From Epichloe hybrida (lineage: Eukaryota; Ascomycota; Sordariomycetes; Hypocreales; Clavicipitaceae), in the NCBI GenBank assembly GCA_019022495.1, contig JAFEKR010000010.1:620001-684000 (forward strand): a stretch of DNA of 64,000 nt, in the 5' to 3' direction. Positions 35,878 to 47,000 of this stretch are shown piece by piece. The translations under genes were made by a program, and so were the position numbers. Each line of letters starts with the position of its first letter. The first letter of the stretch is position 1. The notes beneath the pieces are model-generated. The model was not told the origin of the DNA, did no database searches, and was given only the letters and a program-made list of their open reading frames with translations.

Positions 35878-37601
35878 TGTCACGGCTTGCACTAAAAGGT
35901 TATAAACGAAGTAATAGCTAAGACTATGACAGTTACTACTAGATAGATACTAGCTAGAGGTAGGTATATAAAGGTTTTAATCTCTAACCTAGCACTAATA
36001 CTATACATAGTCTTTAATAAATACCTTACTTTATAAGTATATAGCTATCTTATAGCTAGCTAGCCTTTTTATTATTTATATAGCTTAAAGGTTCTTTAAA
36101 GACTTACTTTAATAAATATCTTTAATCTCTATACTTCTAATATAATACCTCCCTTATATATAATTAACCTTAATTATAAAATAAGCTACTTACTTAAGGT
36201 ATAGTTACTATATTAAAGCTTTATAAGGAAAATAAGATAAGGCACTTTATATCTAAATATATAAGTAAATAAAAAGAAATAATAATAATAATACTACTAA
36301 ATAAAAATAACCTCCCTTATTATAGTTAGTAATATTTAAATAGTAGCTTATATATAGCTTTAATATAGTAAAATAAATATTATTACTAATTATATAGCTA
36401 GAAAAAAAAATAACCTATATTAATTTTTATAATTAGTTTAAATAAATAAGGTACCTAATACTATAGTTTTAAATAGTTTAACTAAAGGGCTTATACTATA
36501 GTTACTATAAGTTTATAGCTATTAGGTATATATGTAATTAGTAATATTAATAGTTATTATTATAATTTATAGATTACTTATATATAGTATATTAGATTAC
36601 TTAAGGAGTCTAGGGTTAATATAAAAGAAACTAATTTTCCCCTTTTTTATACACTTCCTTTCTTTAATAATATCCCTTAACCTTATAAGTTACCCTTACT
36701 AGCTAAGTAATAGCTCTCTTATTACTATTACTTAGTAATTACTAACCTTTTTTAGTCCCTAATTATTATTATTATTTATTATTATTTATCTTAGTTTTTT
36801 ACCTTTATCTAGCTTATAAGTTTATACTCTTACTAGTATAATTTCTTTATTAGTTTATTATAGCTAGTTTACTATATTTAAGTCTTATATTAAAACTTTA
36901 CCTTTATTAATACTTTAAGAAAATCTATTAACTAAAAAAACTCCTATAAAGTCTCTTATAAAATCTTCTATAAAGTTTTCTTTAAAATAAACTTTTTCTA
37001 AAATCTTATTATAAGTTTATTATATTCTTATAGTATCTTTATTACTAGTAAAATATCTTTAAAAAAGATTTTATATATATACTATTATTAGTAAGTAATA
37101 ATATAAAATATTCTCCTAAAAAATAGTACTTATAAAATCCTAGGATATTTTATTAATAAAAAGATTCTTCTTATAAAATATAATAAATCTTTAAGTATAA
37201 CTTCTTTACTTACTTATTACTTCTTTATAGCTAATATTTAATAGGCTATTTAATAAAATATACTTATTACTTCTAAAATAATAAAAACTATATTATAGTA
37301 TATCTCTCTTAACTAGAATTTACTTACTTATTACTAATATATTACTAAACTTTAGCTTAAATTATATAGCTTTATAATAGGCTATTTAAACTTATTAAAG
37401 TTATTTCTAAAGGTAATTACTATTACTAAAATAAAGTAAGTATAATTTTATTACTTAAATACTAGATTATTACTAACTTATTACTAGAGCTTTGTACTAC
37501 ACTATACTACATTTTGTAGTATTTGTAGTGTAGTGTAGTATACTACATACTACATTACACTACACTACACTACATACTATACTATAAGAAATTTTTTTTA
37601 C

Positions 37602-37682
37602 TACATGTAGTATTTGTAGTATTTTGTAGTATTTGTAGTATTTTGTAGTATTTGTAGTATTTTGTAGTATTTGTAGTATTTT
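37602..37682. repeat. Subterminal tandem repeat, unit about 19 bp (TTTGTAGTATTTTGTAGTA)
   Basis: Four to five near-perfect copies of alternating TTTGTAGTA and TTTTGTAGTA. TGTAGT is the motif shared by the ends of all hAT elements in this window, so this is likely a multiplied transposase-binding region. Confidence 0.75.
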
Positions 37683-37694
37683 AAAAAAAAATCA

Positions 37695-38098
37695 CTTATA
37701 ATAACTAATAATAGCTTATAATAGCTTATAATAGCTTATTATAGCTTATAATAGCTTATAATAGCTTATAATAGCTTATAATAGCTTATTATAGCTTATA
37801 ATAGCTTATAATAGCTTATAATAGCTTATAATAGCTTATAATAGCTTATAATAGCTTATAATAACTTATAATAGCTTATAATAGCTTATAATAGCTTATA
37901 ATAGCTTATAATAGCTTATAATAGCTTATAATAGCTTATAATAGCTTATAATAGCTTATAATAGCTCATAATAGCTTATAATAGCTTATAATAGCTTATA
38001 ATAGCTTATAATAGCTTATAATAGCTTATAATAGCTTATAATAGCTTATAATAGCTTATAATAGCTTATAATAGCTTATAATAGCTTATAATAGCTTA
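37695..38098. repeat. 10 bp minisatellite array, unit AGCTTATAAT
   Basis: About 40 nearly identical units, more homogeneous than the array at 31853. It lies just inside the left end of hAT element 3. One unit reads AGCTCATAAT (near 37965) and retains a CpA; two read AGCTTATTAT. It shares the AGCTTATA core with the other array. Confidence 0.95.
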
Positions 38099-38704
38099 CA
38101 AATTTATTAGCTATTACTAATTAGTATTAGCTAGTATCTCCTTTAAGTAAAAATCATATGTTAAAGCAAGAAAGCTATAGATAAGTTATAAATAGGTACT
38201 AAGACCCACTTTTATAAAAATCCCTTTTACTAAGTAAAAGTTATAAATATAAGTATAAAGCTATAGATAAGTTACTAATAGGTATAAGACCTACTTTTAG
38301 GCCTACTTTTAGACTTATTTTAAGAAAAAACTATATAACTAAGTAAGAAAACTAAAGATAATAGATATTATTTAACTTACTTTTAAAGCTTATTTTTTAA
38401 TAACTTTAATACTAAGGAAAATCTATTATATATCTTTATTAAATATATTATTAAATATTTAACATCTTTTTAAGAAACTTTTCCAAATATTTTTACTATT
38501 TCTTTTACTAGAAAAATATTTAAAGTTAATATAATTATTTATAATTCTAATAAAATAGCTATATAACTAGGAATTTCTTTATTATATAAACTTAAATAGT
38601 CGCTTAATAATAAGATAGTTATATATATATATATAATATTATTAGAGTTTTAGTCTTATTTATATATAATAAAAAATAATTTCTTTAGGGTAATTCCTAT
38701 ATAT

Positions 38705-38971
38705 ATTCTTAACGCTAGATAGCTAATTAAGTAGCTAGTCCTAGTACTCTAACCACTTAGTTAAGAGGGAAAACCCTAAACTAGGAAGAAAAACTGTAAG
38801 GCGCTGTGCGCTGTAAGGCGTGGCCTAAGGGCAGCCCACAGGGTGTTCGCAAGCGACAGGTCTTAAGTAATTGTAAGGTGCAATGTTAGCAATAGCTAGC
38901 ATTGGCGGATCTTTTGGTCTATTGGGATTCCTAGCACACCTTCTAGGTCTCTTACAAAAACCCCCTTATAT
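38705..38971 (-). mobile_element. SINE-like retroposon, copy 2, interrupted by a solo LTR
   Basis: Same sequence as 33603-33716, with the A-box-like TAACTAAGTGGTTAGAGTA on the minus strand. It is split at GAAG-AAAAC-CCCC by the family D LTR. Possible flanking duplication CTATATAT (38697-38704 and 38972-38979), less certain because of the AT-rich context. Confidence 0.55.
38795..38956 (+). repeat. Solo LTR of the TRIM-like family D, 162 bp
   Basis: Bounded TGTAAGGCGC ... GTCTCTTACA, with perfect 5 bp duplications AAAAC (38790-38794 and 38957-38961). The intact target (GAAGAAAAACCCCC) is seen in the other SINE-like copy near 33692-33705. It is the same repeat as 882-1048 and 1319-1370. It kept CpG/CpA/TpG sites, so it was inserted late or is too short for RIP. 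Confidence 0.82.
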
Positions 38972-40200
38972 CTATATATAAGCTAGCGCTAGCCCTCTTA
39001 TAGGCTTATACTACGTTAAGTATAGCTAACTATAAGTATTTAATACTAGCTTATACTAGCCTTATCCTATAGAAAATAAGAGAAAAGGAAAAATATATAA
39101 TAATAATCGTAGCTAGCTCCCTTTAATATTACTTTAGCCTTATACTAGCCTTACCTTATATCTCTTACTTTATTTTATAGTAAGGTAAATTTTAATTTAT
39201 AATAATAATTTACTTTTTCTTTACTTTACTTTTAGCTTCTCTAGTGCTTTACTTTTTAGCTAACTCTAGCCTAGTACTAGTTTAAATACCTTATAAAGTC
39301 TAAGTATATAGTTTTATTTACTTATAGTAAAAGGTAAGTAATTTAGACTTAGTATCTAGGTAGTTTTACTTCTAGATTACTTATATACTATTTATATATT
39401 TATTTATCTTATACTTTATTTTCTAAGTAATATTATAATTTATTCCCTCCCTTTTTTTTTCTTAAGTATAAAAGAGAGCTCTTTTCCTTATAAGGTTTTA
39501 ACCTTTTTTCTTTTCTTATATTAAACTTCCTATAGGTTTTTATTTTCCTTACCTTTTCTTAAAGCTATTTAAGGCTTTTCTAGCCTAGTGCTAATTTAAT
39601 TACTAATATTTTATATAGAAATTTATAATAAAATATTACTAAATACTATAAGTATTTTACTATTAGTGCTATTCTAGTTTTAATTTACCTAGGAAATCGT
39701 GGCCTTTGAGAGGTATTTAAGGAAATCCCTCATAGCAAAACAATTAGAGCGGGCTAAGTCTAAAGATCTTAAAGTAGGTAATTCCTATATTTTAAGTAAA
39801 AAAAGCATATAAAAATAAATAGTAAATCTTAGAAAAATAATATTAAGATAAAATAACCTTTATAATAAAGGAAAAAAATAAAGGTATAAGCATAAAGTAA
39901 AAGAATACTATACTTAGCTTCTATATACCTATAATTAGCTAATAATCTAAATAATCTTAAACTTTAAGAATTTATAACTAAATAACTAAATAATAATAAA
40001 AAACACACCTAATATTAACTTAATTAAGAGAAATCTAAGGAATATTAAAAGACTATATAATGCCCCACTTTTTTTCTTACTAATACTATATTTGTAGTAT
40101 TTATAGTGTAGTGTAGTATTTACTACACTACACTACATACTACACTACACTAAAATCTACTACACTACATACTATAATAAAAGTCAAAATACTACAAATA

Positions 40201-40470
40201 TGTTAGGAGCGCAGAGGTCAAAGATAGGATGTTTATTAAAGCAGGTCTTTGGAGAACCTTTAGGCTATGCAGATAATAAAGAGGCTAGCTAGCTATAAGA
40301 TAGCTATGTGCTTATAAAGCAAGGTATTTATTAAAGACTACATATATTATTAGTGCTAGGTTAGAGATTAAAACCTTTACGCACCCGCCCCTAGCTAGCA
40401 TCTATCTAGTAGTGACTGCGATAGTCTTAGCTATCACTTCGTTCTTAACCTTTCAGTGCAAGCCATGACA
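40201..40470 (+). repeat. Family A solo LTR, inverted, inside hAT element 3
   Basis: 270 bp, TGTTAGGAGCGCAG ... GCAAGCCATGACA, flanked by perfect 5 bp duplications AAATA (40196-40200 and 40471-40475). It is the least mutated family A LTR in the window and gives the best view of the original sequence. Because it sits inside a hAT element that sits inside a family A copy, family A was active both before and after that hAT insertion. Confidence 0.88.
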
Positions 40471-42332
40471 AAATACTACACTACATGCAAAGCTCTGCTT
40501 ATTACTAGCCTATTATAAAAGTAAAGAAAAAGCTATAGAATACTATTTTAGTTTATAAAAATTCTAATAAGTATAGTTATATTTACTACACTTAAATATT
40601 TACTAATATTACTTATAAGGTAAAATATAATAAATATACTATAATAGTATTACTAAGTAATACTATAAATCTAAAGACTTATATTAATATTTTAAACTAT
40701 CTTTACTTTATAGCCTAGAATATTCTAAAGGTAAGCCTTCTTAATATATATAGCTAATACTTAACTAACTTACTAGTAGTTTATACTAAATACTATTAAT
40801 TTACCTAAATATATTAGTTTTATTAAGCTCCCTAGTGTACTTTAGGTTTATATATATAAAGAGAGAGATTCTAATAATAAAGATACTCCTAAGGCCTTTT
40901 TCTTTATAGTTCCTATAGCTACCTTTAATAATAAAGGACTAGTAATCTTAGAGACTAACTTTATTATAAAGGGATAAGTACTTAGTAGTTATATAATAGA
41001 TTATTTAAGTTATCTAAGTAAATTAACTTTATTTTCTAATATCTTTAGTATATTAAGTTATAGAATATAATTACCTTATATTAACTTTATTACTTAGCTA
41101 TTACTTATAGTATTTAATAATTTCTCTAGTAATAAAATCCCTTTTTAATACCTAAGAATTCTCTAAAGTATTATAGCCTTTTTATTTAACTAGATATTTA
41201 TAATACCTTTTATTATAGTAATATAAAATAATTTTCTTAACTTTAAACTCCTATTTATTATCTTTAATAGTATCTTTTAATAAGGATATATTTTCTATAT
41301 TTATTAGGTTCTTTTTAAAAGGTTTAAGACTAGTAATATTAAATATATTATATAATTAAGTCCTAGGTAATAATTTTAATTAATATACTAATTTATAATT
41401 TCTAATTACCTTTTTAATCTTATAAGGGCTTAATTACTTTATAGCTAGCTTTTTACTAGAGTATCTTAGGTTAATATTCTTTATTAATAGTAAAATATAG
41501 TTACTAACTTTAAACCTTATTAAAGTTTTTTTCTAGTTATAATATTTTTTATACTAAGTTTATAATTTACTTAAAAGCTATTTAATTATAATATACTTTT
41601 CTCTTAGTACTAAAACTTTACTTTTAGCTTAATTATTTACTAAAGGGATATTTACTATTACTTACTATAAACCTCTAGGATTATAACCTTATAATACCTT
41701 TACTAGTGTATAGCTATATATTAAGTAATTACTTATATTATATATAAATTATGCTATTAATAGGTTATTTACTTAATTAGTTTATTTAGTATAAGTAAAA
41801 GTCCTTAAATAATATTCTAAGACTTAGTTTAAATGTTTAATCTAGCTATTTATCTAGGGATAAAAAGTAATACTAAGTAATTACTTAGTTATAAGAAAAT
41901 AATAAAAAGCTATTTAAAAACCACTAGTAAATATAAAACCTTAGTTTATTTTAAAACTTTCTAAGGCTTTATAGTCTTTAAAAATATATTTTAAGAATAT
42001 AGTTACTAGCCTATTACTAGTTAGTTATATTAAAATAAGAATATAAATACTATATTTTATAAAATAGTTAACAATAACTAGAATTATATTATAGGTTTAA
42101 TTTAAGTCTTTTATTAGTAAAAGTCTAGTAATAAAATCTATTAATAATTCTTAAAAAGAGTAATTAAGTACTAGTAGTATAGCTAGCTTACTATATAGTT
42201 TATAATACCTTAGTTTTATAGTCTAATAATTTATATAAGTACTAATATATACCTTTATATTTTTCTTTATTATTAGCTAATAATATTAGTTTATAATTTA
42301 ATAAAGAGTTTTACTTACTCCTTAGTGCTTAG

Positions 42333-42430
42333 CAGAGTATTGTTTGTAGTGTAGTTAGTGTAGTTTTTAGGAAAAATTTGTATTTGTAGTGTAGTTTTTT
42401 TTTCTTGTAGTTAGTGTAATGTAGTTTTTT
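42333..42430. mobile_element. 5' end of a fourth hAT-type element, truncated
   Basis: It begins CAGAGTATTGTTTGTAGTG, matching the right end of hAT element 1 read inverted, and is preceded by GTGCTTAG, the expected 8 bp duplication. A second GTGCTTAG with the matching end is not found in the window. TGTAGT motifs continue to about 42430, where GC-balanced DNA starts. Confidence 0.65.
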
Positions 42431-42474
42431 TTACTTATACCAACGAGGTATCTGATGTAAGCTTTCTGCTCTAA

Positions 42475-42783
42475 CTATGGTATCGCGTTGTGCGATTTAA
42501 CGTGCTCTAGAGCCTTCGTTATCATTGGAAACGCCTTACATCTGTAAGCTCGTAGATGTGCAATTGAGGGCTTTTGAACCTCTGATATCTGTGAATAGGC
42601 CGGGACTGTTTTCCGTGCCCAATTCCACCAGAGTTCGTAGGGTGTAACCCAATTCCCGTGATGCTCGAAAGGTGTTCTATTTAGCAGATAGACTGCCGTA
42701 TTGAAGACCTCATTATCGAGTTCCGAAGGAAGGTGAGCCTCGAGGCTCAACGTACGAGCCTTCTGCTTGACGATCATCCTCAC
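42475..42783 (-). pseudogene. Ty1/copia integrase C-terminal fragment
   Basis: A 102-codon frame shows the end of the copia integrase core: 'ARTLSLEAHLPSELDNEVF', 'NTAVYLLNRTPFEHHGNW', 'TPYELWWNW' and 'IAHLRAYRCKAFPM', the well-conserved run after the catalytic region. The catalytic Asp/Glu residues lie upstream and are absent, so this is an isolated fragment. It is GC-balanced and not RIPped although it abuts the RIP block, like the copia fragment at 3501. The two fragments come from different, non-overlapping parts of the polyprotein, so the window cannot tell whether they are one family. Confidence 0.85.
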
Positions 42784-42799
42784 GGGCTGATTGATGAGG

Positions 42800-44019
42800 A
42801 GCTCGGGCCATCATTACCCCGTGATTGACGTAGCGAATTATGGACGAGCGTCCCGAAATTTGAAGAGCGCAGTACATAACGTGTACGGAGTACGTATGTA
42901 CTGCACAGCAGATGAGCATTGTTGGCATTCATGTTCCAAGACCGGGACCGAACGGCCATTGTTCACCACTGCACATCTCTTCCCTTCTTGGTGTTAGCAC
43001 AAAGCTTGACCAGATCAGCGTCATAACCCGCAGCCCTGATTGCAATCTGCTGACGATGATGATGATGAACTGGCATCAATTGCCTTGGCTTCGCCCTCAT
43101 CAGCGCACAATAATCTTTATGAATGTGCCCGTTGTTCCCGTTGCGGTCCAGCCACACTATTTAGTTCAACGATGTGTACACTCCAGTCTGTGTACCTCAT
43201 TAGCCCGTAGATACAAGACCATGGCAAAGGCAAACAACAGTGCTGTACTCCTTAGGAGGCGACACTACTAGGAGAGAAACGGTGCTGCATAGCAGGTGCA
43301 CGGAGTAGTTGGGCGCATACGTACCGTGCGTACATACGATTACGACGTATTATTACCTGGAAGTCCAAATGCCTGCCACTATCTTGTGCGCGTACTACTC
43401 CGTATTAGCTTACGCAAGCTTTCCGTTCAGGGGCTGGCAATTAGGACCTTGTGCTAGTTACATAACTAGTTGCTGGCTCTGGCTCTCGCTCTCGCCCTGG
43501 CCCCTCGCACTCTCCTCTCTCCGAATTTTGTGCGAGATGGCCATCTCCGCACGTTTGAGATTGATCGAGGAACTGGACCGAGCCAAGCAAGGCAACGGTG
43601 TTCCTCGGCGCTCAGTGAGTCAGTTGTAGTTTTAGTGCTGATACTTTCTCGGCCCTCGGACCAAACAATGGGCTTGCTGCTCTTGCGTACTATGTACATA
43701 CATACTGTATCAGTAGCATTCAGCGTGGGGAATCGACAGCTCATTTTGTCCGGGTCCAGGATCGCTTCGCGCGTGTTTGCTCGCAGGCCAGGGATTGGAT
43801 TGGATCGGAGCCAATGTATGTACGTCCGTTAGATGCTGCGCTGGTTGGTCGAACGAACGGCTGGCACAGACCAGATGCCCAGATGCCCAGATGCAAATGA
43901 GGTTGAATTGATGACGATGGATGGAAAAAGGGCATCGGATCTGGCGCTACGCCTTGATTTGGTCTAGCGCAAAGTCCCGTGATTCGGCATCTGCTGCAGC
44001 TTGAGCAGGATCGTTGTTG

Positions 44020-44054
<35 letters not shown>

Positions 44055-47000
44055 GTCTGGAGATGGGAAGGTGCGACACAGCCGCGGACCAGACCACCAG
44101 ACCAGAACCAGAACCAGACCGCCAGTCCGTCTGGACGAAGGTCAAGGAAAAGATTGGGATCGTCTGTTGATTTGATGCGCACGGCACCATGCCATGCGCC
44201 ATGGCTCTCTCTGCCTACATACCTATGTAATACATACCTATGTACCTCCCTACTACCACTCTGCAGATTATAGCCGCATGAGAAGACCGAGGCGATGGGA
44301 CTGCAGCAGCTGCGGATGAAATGTATGTACCATGGAGATGAACCAAGTTCGACGACAACCCCTGTCCAAGATCAATATCGCTGGTGATCTTTCGCTTCTA
44401 CCGGCTAGTCTTGAAACATGTGCCCCCGTGGCTCTACAGCTCATATGCGCATTATTACATACACATTACACATTTGAAGAACGGGTACGGATTGTGTTAT
44501 GAATAGGGAGGGGGGGCTGTGCGAAACATGGTCTGCAGGCTGGTTGGTTGGTTCGCAATCGCAATTCTGACCGGGGCAGACAAAAAAGACAGACCAGACC
44601 ATACTGATTCGGCGTCACCAAATCCAGATGTCGTCGTCGTCGATGGCTTGTCGTCTTGGAACGGATATTGCGCAGTGGTATCCATCCGTACCTGTATCAC
44701 ACCGTACACGGATGCACACCGGCCCACAAGTTGATGACATCGTACTATGTACGGACGTAAAAGCCCGTACTTTCCGTAATTTGCAGACGCAATCAGCTCT
44801 CTCTCTGCCCATTCGGCGACGTTTTACTGGCCTGGAGTTGGCGGCTCCAGCGAGGCTGCTTGCAGCCATGGGGGCCATGAGGAGGCCAGAGGGGGGCCAG
44901 AGGCCACTAGTGACCAGTGACCAGTGACCAGTGACCAGTGACGGCGGATTATTAGTGAGTGGCTACATGGTGAATTTTGTGACCAAGACGGGGGTGGTGC
45001 TTTTGGTTTCCGAGATCCGGCTCGAGCTCCCTCGCTCCCTCGCTCCCTCCCAATCAGACCACGTATCCCCCCCACGTATCCCAATGCAGGTCTCTGCTTT
45101 TTGAGCACGTATGTACTCCGTATGCATACATAATCCGTAATCCGTACATGTATGTAATATGTCCGTGCATTTTACTCGGATGCCGGGAACCAGCCATCTT
45201 ATACGGAGCACATGACTGGTCTCAAGCTCTGACATTCTGACATTCATTCTCACTCTCTCATCCTCGTGTGAACAGCGGTGCTTAACAGTTCCGGGCCCTA
45301 CCTGCTGGTACGGAGTAATCATCGCCCCTCTTGCTTGGTAGTACTGCACCCTGTCCAACCCCAAAACTCATGCTTCGCCTCCTGAAATCCGTCCGATCCG
45401 TCCGGTTGACAAAAAACTTGGGTGTTCACTTGTTGGATCGATCCATATCAATCAGATCCAACATGTTTCTCGGGTCCCAGTGTCCTTCGACAGCGCCTGA
45501 CCAGCCGGCCTCGCAGTGTGTGCGTGTGCGTGTGTGCGTGCGTGTGTGTGTTGCACCCTTCGGTGGCGCTGTGCGTACGTATGTAATAGTTCTTCGATTC
45601 TTGCATGGTGGGCGGATTCAGCCACTCAGACGCGTCAAAGGTGGCCATCTCTCCAATCCTTTTGGCTCATTTTGCATAACCCGCCCAGCTTTGATATCCA
45701 TTGGGCGCCGGATGCTGGTGCATCAGGCATGCATGGCCTGTTGGCAGAAACCAGGCAGCTGCGTGTGCGTGTGCGTGTGCGGCCTGTTCACGGCAACTGA
45801 TGAGAACGCAGAGGACAAATCATCAGATATTTCCCGCAGACCCAACCGAGTGCGGGTCGACAATTATTTTGCGCACTGTCAAGCGGTAATGCGTTGGACT
45901 CCTTGAATTCCCATTCAGACTAATGGGAAATTCCAGTGGATTAGGCAGAAGTTTACTCGCTTGACAGTTCAAACTCTGCGGGACGAAGCATGAAACGCGA
46001 TAACTTCACGGCAGAGCAATCCTGCATTCATTCCTACATGTGCATGCTTCCGGATTAGACACGGTGAAAAAAGATTACTGTATTAAGCCATGGTTCAGCA
46101 CGGTGTCAGTGCCATCTGAACTACCAACATGTACATAATAATATTAGCTGGGCAAACCTGAAAGGTTGCACTCCAAGAGCATCATCACTGGTGGGGCCGG
46201 CCCCCTTGCAAGGTTTGCGGTCCATACCAGACAGAGTCTATCGATTGATGAGCCTGGTACGGACGGATTAGAGACACCAAAACGCGGAGTGGTTCGACCT
46301 CTGGTGCCAAAGTTTGTTTGTCGTACTAATAACATGCGCCCCAAGGGTTCTGCCATGTCTCACCCAGGTGATCACGGCGCGTAACAGCTGGCGTTCCAGG
46401 CATCTATGTATGTGTATCTGTTGTTGACACTTGTGACAGGAAAGACGACCCGGAGACAAGGCGGGTGGTCTAGTGCTAGTTGCATCATTCGTTCGAGTCA
46501 CTAAAAGCTCGGAGGCGAATGGCAGACGAACACGGCGAAGGAAGGATTGGAAAGCCAACCAACGAAAAAAGTCTAATACCTGGTCACGAGCGGATGCTGG
46601 ACGTGTTGGTGATGTGAACGGAACGGAACGGCTGAATGAGGTAGCGAGCGGCGCGCTGGAAGGGCAAAGTCAGTTAGCAGAGAGCGTTTTGTGCCAACAC
46701 GCAAGACAAGACAGACAAGACTGACAGAGACAGATGGACAGACAGACACACCAGTTTGACACGGTGGGCATGACAAGGGAATAATTGATTGTGGGATACA
46801 TCATACCACAGAGCACAGGTTGGCAGTGCGCGTAATAAGTGGTCAGTCACCGCACACTTTGACACCCCCGTACCGCCGCCCGATTGTCATGCATCATCGT
46901 CACGATGAGTGAGACTGGGCAGGGGGGGCTGGAATTGGCTGCGCAAAAAAGTGTTTTGGCCCTGGTGCTTGGCCAGCCAGACGCCAGACAGGCCCAGACA

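Larger units (their letters stand above)
37485..40497. mobile_element. hAT-type element 3 (3.0 kb) carrying a minisatellite array
   Basis: The ends are TAGAGCTTTG (formerly CAGAGCTTTG) and CAAAGCTCTG, with perfect 8 bp duplications CTTATTAC (37477-37484 and 40498-40505). The other family A copy has a single CTTATTAC at 12087-12094, so the empty site is known. Both subterminal zones are dense in TGTAGT/ACTACA motifs, including a roughly 19 bp tandem repeat at 37602-37682. Inside are a second 10 bp minisatellite array, the second SINE-like copy with a solo LTR in it, and a family A solo LTR (40201-40470). No transposase relic was recognised. The segment about 39690-39780 is locally less RIPped but has no identifiable motif. 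Confidence 0.87.
35878..42332 (-). mobile_element. Family A copy 2, carrying a nested hAT element and broken at its right side
   Basis: LTR 35878-36142, then internal sequence collinear with 10736-13848 and 25812 to about 25890 of copy 1. It is interrupted at 37485-40497 by hAT element 3. It shows the uninterrupted site where family B sits in copy 1 (ACCTTTATATTTTTCTTT, around 42251-42268). At 42333 another hAT end begins and the rest of the element, with reverse transcriptase, gag and the other LTR, is missing from the window. All frames are RIP-destroyed. Confidence 0.82.
9960..42430. other. 32 kb RIP-saturated AT-rich block
   Basis: From just after the Myb-like gene to about 42430 the sequence is strongly AT-rich, with TpA in enormous excess and CpA/TpG almost missing on both strands, while CpT, CpC and some CpG remain. 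That is the known outcome of RIP (CpA to TpA in duplicated DNA during the sexual cycle). No open frame over about 70 codons survives. Everything resolved inside it is transposable-element sequence or minisatellite (separate entries). Parts I could not assign are 30306-30574, 31000-31304, 34607-34854, 35085-35304 and 38110-38700. They show the same composition and no motif I can name. Confidence 0.9.

Noticed and set aside
9960..42430. AT-rich block as a centromere
   Set aside because: AT-rich RIPped transposon clusters do form centromeres in some ascomycetes, but only 32 kb is seen, with nothing centromere-specific; ordinary heterochromatin explains it.
43741..44202. 153-codon minus-strand frame as a gene
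   Set aside because: Its apparent Cys/Val run is a translated GCAGAC hexamer repeat; no domain and no conserved structure.
45331..45906. 191-codon plus-strand frame as a gene
   Set aside because: It includes GTGTGCGT simple repeats read as Cys/Val/Arg runs and overlaps frames on both strands of similar length; no domain.
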